Shown here in pieces: positions 44,101 to 58,700 of a stretch of 64,000 nt of DNA. The translations under genes and the position numbers were made by a program. The stretch's first letter is position 1. Each line of letters begins with the position of its first letter. The DNA is from Antedon mediterranea (lineage: Eukaryota > Echinodermata > Crinoidea > Comatulida > Antedonidae): assembly GCF_964355755.1 (NCBI RefSeq), contig NC_092676.1:4074288-4138287 (forward strand), in the 5' to 3' direction. The notes beneath the pieces are model-generated. The model was given only the letters and a program-made list of their open reading frames with translations, was not told the origin of the DNA and made no database searches.

Positions 44101-46701
44101 GCTAGGCTTAGTTTTGTAGGCCTAGCTGGTAAACATCGATAACGTACGAACATCGTACGCTAGCTATATACCTAGCCTGACGTTGTATAGTTGCTGCATT
44201 AATTGTCTTTCTATTTTTGCCAGACTCCGTTGATACAAATTGGGGAAAATCCGGTATTTTCGCTTAAAAGTTAGGAGTCTTCCATTTGTTTTGGCTTCAC
44301 GATCGATCGAAAAGTGGGCGAATTACAGGTAAAAACAAAAATATCAATCCGCGCGCAATGCATTTTGGGATTTATAGCGGGCCGCTATAATTATTAGAAT
44401 CGATTTATTTTTCACATTTTTAACCGTTTAAAGACGAAAAAAGTTATCGCAATAGGACCATATAGTATTATTTTTACATTAAATATAGTTTGTGATCTTA
44501 AATTAGATCTAAAAAACGTAGGGAATGGGGCTTTAATTTGAACCTATTGCATTTGATACAGAAAATATTTTTAAAATATTGCATCAGTAAAACATCCAAA
44601 ACAATATTTAGATTTTCTTTTTTTTTTAATTTTCACTGCCGAATAGATAGTTGAAATCTTTAAAAATTAAACCAATTCATCATGATTAAAACAAAAATAC
44701 ATCCCTTCTGGTGGTGGTCTACTGTAGCCCTAGCTAGCAGTGTACTGCCTAGGCCTACTACACTCTACTTCTAGAGACAGAAGTAGGCAGCAGTTAGGCT
44801 ACTCGAGACTGTCAGTGCTAGTAGTACTAGGCCTAGCCTAGTAGTAGTAGACTAGTAGTACAGTAGCAGCAAATTCGGGCCTAGGCCTAGCTAGGCCTCT
44901 CCTGTTAGCGAAACAAAAACTCACCTAAATGAATAAGATTCGACATCAAAGTTACCAACTGTAATTCTAACTTAGCATTCTGCTAGCTATAGTTTTCGTG
45001 TTTTCTTCAAGATTCGTCTCGCATCACTACTCGACTCTCTCGCACGCATGGCATTGCTATCGTTGTTGGCTGTGTTGATTTGGAAAGCGTCATCATCCAC
45101 ACGATGTATCCATACAATATGAATATTTATGAGCTAACTCAGGTCAAGGGTTAAATTAAACCGGAACACATTTGTCTTCCAGACAAATAGCTTCCGGTTG
45201 GTTAATTTTTGCATTAAATTGCGATTTTCCCGTGTAAAAAATTATTTTTTTCAATCCAAATTGAGGTCAAAGTGAATAACTTTTATGTGCAATTAAAATG
45301 GCCTATTCAACAAAAATATTGAAAAAAAATTTTTTTTCAGGGGGACAATACATCTTTAAATAAGTTGTTTTGTAGTTTTAATACATTTAATCACTTCCAT
45401 AGAAAAAAAAAATGTTTTCACCTATAAAATGACAAAATAAATGGTTAAATTCAACCAAAAACCCATTGGCTGGCAGTGGCAGCCAATTTGAATATTTTTG
45501 CTTTAAATTGCATTTTTTCAGGTAAATAATTTTTTTTTTTTTATCCAATTTTTGGTCAAAGTGGTTGACTATTATGTGACATCAAAATAGCATATTCAAC
45601 CAAAGAATAATTTTTTCAGGATAATATATGTAACGTTTTTATCATTTTTTTTGTTGCAGGTAAACTCATCTCAACTTTCGAATGGCGTTATTACCGGTTG
45701 TTTCATGCTACTTTTTAAAGACTGTATTCGATTGTTTGCTTGTTATAACGATGGCATCATTAATCTTCTAGGTAAGACAAACCGAAAGATGAAAATAACA
45801 GAATTTAAATCCTAAATGTCAACGCATTTTGTCTGTAAAACTTAAGAACATAACTATTATTCCGGTGAAATAGGTCTATTAATCTTACCTGGATTGATAA
45901 AAGAAAACATTAGTCTGAAATCCGAGAAAGAATTAACATATTTTTACATTTGTTTTGCAGAGAAATTTTTTGAAATGTGTAAAAAGGATTGTAAAGTTGC
46001 ATTGGACCTATATCAGAAATTTCTCATCAGAATGGACAAAGTTTCCGAATTTCTAAAAGTAGCAGAGGTAAATATTTTTTTTGTTTTTAAATTAATTTTT
46101 TTTTTTTCCAGAAAATTAAAATTATAATAAAGAATGCACTAAAGATTTAGATATATTATGCTTTTGGTACAATTTACTTTGTGTAAATGCTCACATTGCA
46201 TGGTAAATGAAATTCAGTTATAATAATTATTTGGTAGTTTGTAAGTTGAAAATGGAACATTCTCTAGTTGACCTCACCTTAAAGATGTATTATCCTGAAA
46301 AAATTAATTTAAAAAAATGTTTTTGTTGAATATGCCATTTTAATGTCACATATTAGTTATCCACTTTGACCAAAAATTGGATCACAACAAATATTATTTA
46401 CCTGAGAAAAACTGTAATTTAAAGCAAAAAATTGTGAAATTGGCTACCAGCCAATGGGTTTTTGGTTTATTTGATCATTTTATGAAGTGAAAACATAATT
46501 TTTTTCGTTTTTTTTTTTTTCGGAATTGATTCATTTCGTTACAACTACAAAATGGCCTATTCAAAATATGATTTTATTAATCTTTATTTTTTTATGTTTT
46601 TGGGGGATAAATACATCTTTAAACAATGTTTAATACTTTTAGATTTTTTTTTTTTGTAGCAAGTGGGAATAGATAAAGGAGAAATTCCAGACTTAGCAAA
46701 A
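38179..46701 (+). CDS. AP180/PICALM: ANTH-domain exons
   Basis: Six exons encode helices of the ANTH solenoid from [11 protein letters not shown] to IPDLAK. The first starts in phase 1 (GA|TAT after an upstream G), so at least one exon must precede it. Introns contain a tRNA SINE (38459), a small MITE (39467), a 200 bp tandem (41700) and several family-2 MITEs. Confidence 0.88.
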
Positions 46702-49700
46702 GTAAGTACTTCTCACGGTGTTTATAATTTCAAGTTTGTTTTAAGTGTTTTGTGCATTTTTGGTCTTCATTCTGTTAAACTGTCATTTTAGTGTTTTCTC
46801 ATTTTTGGTTGTATTTTTCTTTTAACATTTTCCGTGCTAGAATTATCACTAATAAATTGTTAAAACAAAATGTCGAACAAATTTAAATTAAACAAACTAA
46901 CATTTAACAAAATATTCTGATACTAGCTAGTAAAATTGTAAATTAAACAATTGTGAGTGCTTTGTTTACATTCTGCTTTCCTTGTTATTACTCAAAAGTC
47001 TTAAATTGTGACCTTTGACCTGTCCAGGGTCCAATTAAATAGCCTTCGGTTGTGTCAACCAATCATTTACCTTCATTTGTAACCAGTAATAATTAGATAT
47101 AGACTACAGTGATTATAGGAAAATTAATCGTCTTGGGTTCTTTCAGTTAAATTATATTAAGCCAGTGGAAGAATTTTATGTTTTTCACTATTAATTTCCA
47201 TATTGCTTAGACTATAAGGACCATATTTTAGACTTGTGTTTTTAGAATATACATCTTTTTAAAGTAGTAGTTTTTTTTGTGACTATATTTAATGTGGGTG
47301 ATCCGTCCAGCAATTGCTTATCTCATTAGGGACCCTCAGAGGTTCACAAGACAAACATATACACAAGATGCTCTACATAAACAAAGTCTTATCACAAGTC
47401 TTTGGGAGTGGAGTTGTAATTTTATCCTGACGTGACAGGACTTGAACCCAGGACTCTAGGAGTGGTAGCCAATCATCATAACCACCAAACCACAACTCCA
47501 CTATTATTTATTGCATATTGGACTGTTTAACTATAACAATTAGTAAAATACGAACCCATAACGTACAAATGTCAAAACAAAAAACCCTATGTTGCAATAA
47601 TATGATCACATACATTGATTGTCGTGGCTAGATAGATTTAATATAATGATAATAAATTCACCCCTATTAATTAATGGAATGGTCTAATTTTGAATAGTAA
47701 ACATTGACTAAATCTGTTTTTCTATATTCCAATTTAAAGAGATTATCTATCTACAAGTTAATGTGTTGACATTTTGAATATTATGTTTTAAAATGCAAAT
47801 GCAATGGGAGGCACTTTAGCAAAACCTAGGGCGTGTGGCGCAGAGTGTTGGACTACTGATCGTAAGACCGAGGTTCGAATCCAACTCTCGCCGCATTGCT
47901 TGTAGGCAAGATACTTTACTTACGTTTGCGTCTCTCCACCCAGGTGTATAGATGGGTACCCGGTTTAGTTAGATCAAGATACAACTTCGCACTGATTACT
48001 AACTGCATTATGGGAGTATGTTTCCATACGTGTTTGATCCACAAAAAAATGACTGGGGGTAATAATGTTCAGCGTTTCACAACATTAGGCGCTATATAAA
48101 TCCAGGATACTATTATTATGTGGTGAAAAAATAATGTTTCACTTCATAAACATGAACTTTAGTCATAGTAGAATATTGTACACCTACTGTTGTACAATAC
48201 ATTGGGGACCATGTCAAAGTTATTCTACTGTAGTTGCTGCAGTAAACCACATCTTGTTTACTTTTTAAACCTTATTTTTAGCAATATTATTTATATTATA
48301 CACACTGTTTATAGTAGTATTAACTGACGTTATAAACTTTTACTGTACATTACAACAAAGTATGATCAAATGTTATTGCAGTACACTCATTTTAGTTGCT
48401 GCAGTAACTGCAGTACAATGATTTTGACATGATCCTTTAATCAAATCTTAAAAAATACTATGGATGTATTAAAAGATTTTATTGTTTGCTGGAGCCAAGG
48501 TTTAGCTTATACATCAAGATAGCGACCTCTGGGAAGTAACCACCTGTCTCACCTTAACAGTACTTCGTTAATTGGTAGATTTAGTTAATTGGTAGATTTA
48601 GTTAATTAAGAAATTTGTATCAAGACTCTTTCTTATATGTTTTTGTTTTTTTTTTATGGTTGAAATTTATATTTCAATCATACCTGTAGTAAAGAAGTTG
48701 TCAGTGTTTGTTATTGTATTAAATAGATTAATTTACAAAATAAGTCGCAACTAAACTATTATCTGTTATATTTTGTTTAAATTTTATTCCAGTTTAGGCA
48801 ACTTCCCATCAGTTTTGAAAATGTGAGTTTCTCTATTCCTAGCTTGCAATGCTCAAGACTTGACTAATGCATTGGCTGCCTTTCTTATTATTTATATGTG
48901 GTTACTACATGAACCAGGGAAGAGTAAATATTGTATTATCATACTCTTCCTTGCTATAAACTCACTATAGAAATCTGGCCAGGAAAGACTTTTGAGCAAA
49001 AACAAGGGATAATTACCATATCGGATATAAAACCTTTTTTTCATTCATTAAATACCAAAGTATTTGACCAAAAAAATCAAAGTTGTAATAATAATATATT
49101 TATATTTCCAAGATGTATAATTCTCGCATACATTTTTTTGCATATTTCAGCTAGAAAAAAATATTTATTATTTATAGCAATTGTGAAAAATTTGTTTAAA
49201 AAACAAAGTTTATTTAGCACAGAAATTAAAATCTGTTTAAATTTTTCAATCTTATATTTCCAAATGTTATTCACATTATTGCATATAATTGTTATTGATG
49301 GTCATGCCCTTATTTGGTCAGACCTATATGGTCAAATTAAGTACTTTTTGTAATTATTCCATACTGATTAGTGCCCTACGGTTTTGATGATTTTTATATT
49401 TTGTTGTCAGTAGTTTGCAACAGGAGTTACCTTGTTTTTGAACAAAACTTTTCAATGTTTTTGTAAGGTTGTACCAGGTAGAAAGGCATCAAAAATATTT
49501 TTCTTGTATAAATTAAGATTTTTTTTATCCATAGGTTAAACATTCTTTTCTATGAGAGAGTAAAATTTTGTAAGAAATTAGAAATGTTTAAAAGGAATTT
49601 CTTCCTCCGTCTCCCTTCAAAGATAAATTATAATCTTAAGTTATTTAAATTTGTTTAAAAAAATTGTTTTAATAGTATTTACTATCAGTATTTACAATTT

Positions 49701-52700
49701 TTGAGAGAGATAATTATTGCTGTAGCATTTACTCTTCAGGATCATCATGGCATGATTACCATTATCATCTTTATTGTCATATTTATTACAATCATCATCA
49801 TCATATTGATTATAATCGTATTGATCATCATCATATTGATCATCATATTGATTAAAAATCATCATATTGCTTTCAAATCATCATATTGCTTACAATCATC
49901 ATCATATTGATTATCATTATATTGATTACAATCATCATATTGATTATAATCATATTGATCATCATCATATTGATTACCATCATATTGTAATTATCATCAT
50001 ATTCATCACATTGATCATCATCATATTCATAATCATATTCATCATCATCATCATGTTGATTACAATCATCATATTGATCATCATCATATTGATCATAATC
50101 ATATTGATCATCATCATCATCATCATATTGATCATCATCATCATCATATTGATCATCATCATCATCATATTGATCATCATCTTGAATCATTATCATCATA
50201 TTGTTATTATCATGTTTTAAATATTAAATCATCATTGATTATTGTCTTCATTAAATAATCATATTTGTTATTAACATATTGATGATCATCGTGTTATTAT
50301 CAGTTATATTGATTATTATCATCTTCATATTGATTATCATCATTATAATTATCATCATGATCAATCCTATTATCAATTCAAATCAATACAACCAGCAGTT
50401 TTGATTTATCATTTTAGCATACTGTACGTCAACAAATTAATAGATTGACGTACAGTACACTACAATTAGTAGTAATATTTCTTTCGGAGAATCAGGTTAA
50501 CTTCAAAAATCATTCATGCATACTAATTGATGCAATGTAATCAACAAATCAGGTCTATTTAATTAGCTTCTTCCCCTATGACGTATTCCATTGATAAAAT
50601 TTGACCTTTTTCCAATAGGCTCTCAGCTTAGAAAGTGGTTTGCAATGGCTGACCGATCTTCTACAGGTAGAGAATAATTTCTCATACAACTGTAAATGCA
50701 CCATAGATAATTTATGTTAATAGTTACATGCAATATACTCAATATTTACGGCACAAAATATTAGTTTTAATAAAGTTTTTTTTTGTTGCGTTGTATCATA
50801 TTTCCGTTTTTTTTAATACATGCAATTTCTTTGCGTTGTTTTAGTTAAATTAATTTAAATATCTTTGGCTTTTAGATTGCTTCTCTATCTGGTACAACCA
50901 AAACAAAACTATAATTCAAATCTTTATTTTTATACAGTATAACCTTTTTAACTGGTTGCCATGGTAAAATACTACTAATATACCAATTAACATAACTTTT
51001 AAAATGGTTTCATAAACTATTTTTAACTAACCCTTTTATTTAATTCGGTAATTATAATTATGTTTTAACTTTGTGTTTTACGATTTTTAACCTTTTGTCC
51101 TTACCCTCTTATAAATTAAAATATGATTTGATCAAGTGGAAATTTGAAAAAATGACGGTCATTTCAAATGAAAAATACTTTTAAGAAAAATGTTGGGCTG
51201 TGTATTTTTTTCATTGTTGTCGTCATTGTTGCCACTAGCATTCATCATGTTTATAATAGTTCCATTGGTTTGTTTAAATCGGTCATCACCACAAAACATC
51301 ATCTTTAATCAACAAGAATTAACTTATTTTTCAAAGAATTTCTGAATTATAATTTAGAATAGATTGGGTATGCATGCACAATATAATTTCTGATTAACAT
51401 TTTGAGATTTTATCAAAATCTGATTGTGTGTTTATTGGGATATTTTGGAATTTGTTAATAACATTTCTTTAATTTTATATGTGCATTTTTCATTTTTGTG
51501 AGTGTAAATTGTCTGAAGATTAGTTTAAAGCTCTGTCTACACTATGTGATGTACCCAGATATGATAGTGATACGACATGATCATGTCCATATGGGCATGT
51601 GACATCATTCTGTTGTCACCTAAAGTTTGATAGTGTAGACAGAGCTTAAGGAATAATAATAGTAAAGATTCAGGATTGGAGTTTTTTGTTGGTTTTTTTA
51701 GGTGGATGTGGAAAAAACATAAATTAAGTGTGAATAATTAAACCAGATTAATCTGTTTTTTTAATATTGTGTATTTTTTATTAATTTGTTTTTAGAAATC
51801 AATTATAAGTCTTTATAAAATTACAAAGGCTCGTCAGATGGGCTCGTCAGATGGGCTCGTCAGATGGGTTGCTTTTCATACTAATTAGCAAGTCCGATAT
51901 CTGCCAGTGCCATTTCAATGTTGTCACATATTCACCAACATGTTAACCAATCATTCTCTAACAATATTTACATTCTTAATTTAAAATATTATTTTATTTT
52001 CAGTTTTTTGATATTAGTTAATATTTATATAATTTTGCATGTATTTAGTTCTATACTTTAGAAAAGTAATATTACTAATTGCTATATACAGTAATAGATT
52101 GATAATTGATGATAAACCAACCATAACTTCACATATTATAAGTTTAAAAGTTTATTTGTTAAAAGAAATCAATCCTTTACTTTGACTGGAGGACAAAATC
52201 ATAAAAAGGCAATAACTAGAGGCTATACAGTAGTCTACCTTTTAGCTGTTCATTGAGAACACTTGCGAAAAAATGTAATTCTCGGGCAGGACTTAACCCA
52301 CAACTTTAAAATCACTAGCGTTCATACTGTACCTCTAGAATACCACCGAGCTATGGTTGGATTCAATCCCCAAGAAAGCAGCGGGTACTGCGTTTATGAT
52401 TATTGTAATAACAATAATATAAATAATAATAATAATATAATAATGGTAGTATTTAATTACAATAATCATTATATTATAACAAAAGTAAAACTTGTACATT
52501 ATTATAATTTATTAAGCATTTTTGGATTGTTTGACTTCAATTCATTTTAACTCCGAATACTAGAACAATCTGTGTGTATTTATAACATTGTTATACCTCA
52601 CAATAGTAAATAATGATTCATTACGAAGAAAATCACAATAACATTCAATTTTCAAATTAAATTTCAACAAAAATGCTTCAATTGCATTTAAAGAAAAATA

Positions 52701-55700
52701 TTCTAAACACATGATTATGCAGATTTTATAATTATATTCGTAAAAGCTTTTTATATTGCGGGTAAAAATCTGTGTGTAATTAAAATATTGATTTTCACAT
52801 TTTGTATTCTTAGGCTCCAAGCAGTCTTCTCGATGCGTTAAAACAACATGTTCAGTCTATGGAGTCTAGAAAAAAAACGCAATGGGTAAAGTAAGTAATG
52901 TTCTCTATTCTAAGCATACTCTGTAATTAATGATATAAATCAACCATTAGTTTTCAGTATTTGTTTTGACAGTATTAATTTAAATGAACAGTAAGCTTTG
53001 TAAAACGACATAAATTGGTATATCATCATTAGCATCCACATGATGCGAATAGCAAACATACAGTAAATAAGGTTGTATGCTGGAGGCCAAGCTGATTATG
53101 GCACAGGCACAGTTTTGAGGCTCTTAATTGTCTTAAGCTCTGTCTACACTATCAAACTAGTTTGACAAAAAAAGTGTGATGTGTCCAAATATGGTAATGA
53201 TATGCTCAAATATGGTGGTGATACGACACCATCATGTCCTTATATGGGCACATCACATGTTTTTGTCACATAAAGTTTGATAGTGTAGACAGAGCTTTAT
53301 AAATTGAAATTGAATAAGGACTAAACATTAGGTTGGGATACAGTGTACAAATCTGGCTCTCCACTTAAAGATGGAAAGAATAGGGGTACCTCAGTGTTCT
53401 GGTTCATTTAAGATCCTGTCATTGTTACAAGATTTTTTTTTTGGAAGAGGGGGGTGGGGGGATGTAGACCCTATTTGAATATAGTGACAAGTTTGTATAA
53501 AGCGTAAAGCACCTATTAGAATAACTCACACTAAGATAAAATAGCACCTTTGTCATAATGCAAAACAGACCTCCCAGTCTCTCAATAACCGCCAGACAAA
53601 ATTTTCTCCTGTCTCATGTTAAAGACTACAAACCGTTTACGAGGTTAACTAAAGGCAAAACAATTTTTTGGTGACGCCATCAATTATGATTTAGTGTTTT
53701 GTATTAAGTATCCCAATATTTTATTGTTCCAAGTTGGAACCTGTGTAGACCTTATTAGAATAGTTGCCCTTGTTTTACTAAAGCTCTGTCCACACTATCA
53801 AACTTTATATGGCAGGAAAATGTGATGTGCCCATATATGGACCTGATGATGTAATATCACTACCAGATTTGGGCATGTCACTACCATATTTGGGCACGTC
53901 ACACTTTTTTTGTCAAACTAGTTTGATAGTGTAGAGCTTAAAGTTCCATCGCAATGAATCCGTCTTGTTTTCTCGTAGGCCAGCCACTATTGCTACAGCA
54001 GTGAGTGCATTCACATCAAATCTAGCAAACATTGATCCTGAAGAAAAGAAGCAAGCGTTAGAAGAAGAACAATTAAGGCTTGCATCCATGAAGATGGTAA
54101 GAACATCACAAATGAGATGCGGTCATAAGCCCCATCCTGGACTTAAAATTCTAAGTTATGGTCATGAGTGTTAATTTACCAAAAAAACAACTTGTGTATA
54201 AGTTATTTTTTAAAAATGTTTTTTCAGGGGACAATCTTTAAATCTTTAGCACCTTGAGCACTTTTAGTGGATATGTGCGCTATATAAATTATTATTATTT
54301 ATTATTAACATAATAAATGTTTGTATTCGTGAAATGGAGAGTATAATGAGAGTTAAATGACGGAATGGTCTATATGAACAAAAAATGAAAACAAAAATCA
54401 TATAATTATTATTATGATATATTTTAATTAACATAATATTAACTATTATCCACAGCAAACCCATACATCTCCTCCAGTATCTGAGTTGAGTGCAGCACCA
54501 ACAAGTAACAATCCGTTTACAAACACAGCGCCACCACAGGCTGTGACCTCTCCGTTTACAAACACATCAGCACCGCAGGCTGTGACCTCTCCGTTTACAA
54601 ATACATCAGCGCCACCACAGGCTGTGACCGCTCCAGTCACCGCTCCTCCTAGTCAAGATTTATTTAGTGTTGCCACAACGAGTAAGTCTTTGAAATATAT
54701 TAACATTTTCTGGTCCAGAAAAGTGAATGTGTGTAAATAAAAATGGCAGAAAGTTTAGAAGGCAATTTGTCTCAGTGAATAAGCATATGCTGATCCAAGG
54801 TGGTGGAGGGGGCCCTCTAAATTTTGCTAATTGTAATGAAAAAGATAGGATACTAATTTTAGTTCGGCACCTAAAATTTGCCATCTTTAGGCCCTGGGGT
54901 CTCCCTTCCCCCTATTCCATAATCCTGGATCTGCCACTAGATAATATATCAACTTATAATATATTAATTATTGGCAATAAGCGCTATTTTCTAAAATAAA
55001 GGGCCAGGAGATGGTTGTTTTTTGACTTCAATTATCAAAAACAAAACGAAAACAACATATGCGTGTACCATGTTCAGTACCCACAGTGTGTTATTCTATT
55101 CTAGGAAACTACAATGTGATTTTGACTTTCGGACAAAAAATCCCTTTCTTTTGTTATTGACATTTTTTTTCCACAATCTTTTCCAAAACTTAAGGAGACA
55201 GAAAGAAATAAAATATGTTTACATTTCAATTTCATGCTCCAACCATTCTCATAGTGACATGCTTTAGTGGTGAACATGCTTGCTTACCAGAATCTGGGGT
55301 TCAAATCCTGGCACAGGTCCAGTACCAAAATAATTGTCATCTCAATCTTTAGTGCTTATGTTTTATTTTTCTGCTCAATCTTCTGCCAATTATCAAGTCA
55401 AATCTCATGTGCTCTTTCAAATGCTTTACATACGTCATGAATATCATCCATAAAATCAGCCATTCATGTTTTAGATTCATCACAACCACAGCCGACGAGT
55501 AAACCGTCAGAAGATCTCATGGGCTTAACACCGAATCCAATGGCTGTCGTCCAGGCTACATTGCAGGCGCAGTCACAAATGATGCACCCTGGCATGCCGA
55601 GCGGCTCCCCTTGGAGCTCACCGAACGGTAAGACAAATCAGATCAGCGCTTGTAATCACATGATACTTGCATGATAATGCTTCGCTTTACATACACTCGC

Positions 55701-58700
55701 ATTTATTCTTAGGCTCTGTCTACACTATTAAACTTGTATCACAAAAAAAGTGTGATGTGCTCGATTATGGTAGATATGACATCATCATGTCCATGTATGG
55801 GCACATAAAGTTTGATAGTGTAGACTGGCTTTAATCATTTACTTTGCTTTAATAATATTATTACAGAAAATTAAACGGGTTTGTGCCAAGCGCATCACGC
55901 TAAACTGTAGGTTAATAAATCCATTTCCAATACTCATCAACCATAAATATTCATATATTAACAGCATATATAAACAGATTTAAAAATGTCTATATATTCC
56001 TAAAGAATTTTATCAAACTGAATTCTGTGAGTAACGAAAACTAATCTAATGAGTATAGTTCATTCCAATTTCCAGTACGTTCATGCATCGAAAGTTTAAT
56101 GACTGGTTTGTTGTGCCTAAATGCCTGTGTGCGTATAAAACAAAACCATAGTTTGTGTGCAGAACGGCCTTGTTTTGTTTTTTTCGCCGGATATAATACT
56201 AGATTGAGCCAGCTTGAACAACCTAAACTAGATTGAACCAGCTTAAGCCAACCTAAACTAGATTGAACCATCTTAAGCCAACCTAAACTAGATTGAACCA
56301 GCTTAAGCCAACCTAAACTAGATTGAACCATCTTAAGCCAACCTAAACTAGATTGAACCAGCTTAAACCAACCTAAACTAGATTGAACCATCTTAAGCAA
56401 ACCTAAACTAGATTGAACCAGCTTAAGCCAACCTAAACTAGATTGAACCATCTTAAGCCAACCTAAACTAGATTGAACCAGCTTAAGCCAACCTAAACTA
56501 GATTGAACCATCTTAAGCAAACCTAAACTAGATTGAACCAGCTTAAACCAACCTAAACTAGATTGAACCATCTTAAGCCAACCTAAACTAGATTAAACCA
56601 GCTTAAGCCAACCTAAACTAGATTGAACCATCTTAAGCCAACCTAAACTAGATTGAACCCAGCTTAAACCAACCTAAACTAGATTGAACCATCTTAAGCC
56701 AACCTAAACTAGATTGAACCCAGCTTAAACCAACCTAAACTAGATTGAACCATCTTAAGCCAACCTAAACTAGATTGAACCATCTTAAGCAAACCTAAAC
56801 TATATTGAACCAGCTTAAACCAACCTAAATTAGATTGAACCAGCTTAAGCCAACCTAAACTAGATTGAACCATCTTAAGCCAACCTAAACTAGATTGAAC
56901 CAGCTTAAGCCAACCTAAACTAGATTGAACCATCTTAAGCAAACCTAAAGTAGATTGAACCAGCTTAAACCAACCTAAACTAGATTGAACCAGTTTAAGC
57001 CAACCTAAACTAGATTGAACCAAATATTGTCAGTTGTCAAAAATATTGCTAACTGGATGAAAGGAGTTGATAATTAGCAAATCAATTGTGATTGGCTACT
57101 GATTATATAACGTTTATGCAACTCCTCATTATTGTGTTTTACTATTACTGTATATTTTATTTTTGTTATTTTATTGTTACTGCAATGTATGAATACTATT
57201 TCATTTTTTAAAATACTGAAAATGTTTTTCATAGCTATACATTGTTATTAGTAATGTTTTCTTTTTCTCGTTCTCTTTATTCGGACACTTGTTTGGCTTT
57301 ACACTTACACTTTGTCTTTACATGCTTCACTTGTTTTGATTCTGTGGATAGTCGGTCGTGCTTTGAAAGTACCACGCCCTCGTTCGCCATTCGATGACAA
57401 CGTGGGAAATAGCGCATCTGCTCCTGCCAGCATCGTTGATAGCTTTCTTGGCGGTGATAATACACAAAGTATAGCATACCTGTTTATTACTTTGCTCTTT
57501 CTTTTGTATTTTCAATCTTTCAATGTTTCGCACATTAAACGTATTTAAAGCACTTGTAATTTTTTTTTTTTTTACTTTATTGAATTAAATGTTCATATGT
57601 TAATGTTGTGATCAAAATTATAAGAAATGCAGTTATTTTGTTTCTTACATTGTCAGCATATAGTGTTTTGCTATATAAGGCCATATATATATATAATTAT
57701 GTTGACCAAATTTCAAAGTATATAGGTAATAATCTTGACCTAGATCCTTAATGATCTGAAGGTATGATTCCACACCTGTTATTTGAGATATTAGGTTTGT
57801 GTCCCACCCCAAAAATAACTTCTTTAGTGATCTCACAATGTAAATATGTATGATTATTTTTATAACTAAAAATAATTCAATTGTTAAAAGATGAAGCTAA
57901 ATGGCCCTGTTAGATATGAGGCTTCTATTCTCTAGGCTTGGCACCAACCAACCCGTTTACTAACACAGCAAAACCCAGCATAGGATCGCCGTCACGTGGC
58001 TATGAACGCCACAGCTGGACTCCAAGCATCCTAGAACCAGAGGGTGGCTTAGAATCTGGCGGTAATGCCGTCGCTGATCTGGAAGCTTTCTTCAGTTCAC
58101 CCTCCGTGTCCCCTAGCGGAACACCTACTCGCCAAACAAGATCTGGTACTTTTTTGACATCTGTCATGACCCATTCCTCCTGTGTTTGGATGTTGTTGTG
58201 ACTCCTCCCTCTTGTGTTTGAATGTTTGTCATGACTCCTCCCTCTTGTGTTTGGATGTTTGTCATGACTCCTCCCTCTTGTGTTTGGATGTTTGTCATGA
58301 CTTCTCCCTCTTGTGCTTGGATGTTTGTCGTGACTTCTCCCTCTTGTGTTTGGATGATGTATGCATTTAGAATGTACTGTGTCTGGAAGCTATTAACCAC
58401 TACCATTTTCCATGGGTTTTTTTTCAATGTCTAAATTCTTGATATATCTTTTATTTTTTTCTCATTGTTTTGAATTTTCTCCACAGTACTTTATTTCAAG
58501 TGGATGTACTGTTTAGTTATAAAATGAGTCGGACAGAATGATTGAAAGAGAATATATTAATTTAAAAAGACAGCGGTTGAAGATAAATAAAATTTAAATA
58601 TAATTGTTTGGATATCTTCAATATTCTGTACACAAATGTCATGCAAATATTTTTCGATTTCTATGCACAACTTTATGGAGAACACCAATATTAGTGAGTT

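Noticed and set aside
47829-47895. Possible tRNA gene
   Set aside because: Boxes A and B are present but the sequence continues into a repeated body with an (ATT)n tail and has a second copy at 38459-38765, so it is a SINE head.
49873-50199. Acidic repeat protein
   Set aside because: Codon-by-codon it is only GAT/GAC from the microsatellite.
49701-50220. Ile-rich, Asp-rich and Met/Asn-rich open frames of 66-117 codons
   Set aside because: They are translations of the ATC microsatellite in several frames of both strands.
56041-57023. 176- and 104-codon frames with QSSLGWLK repeats
   Set aside because: Products of the 30 bp minisatellite in an AP180 intron on the opposite strand; no flanking coding evidence.
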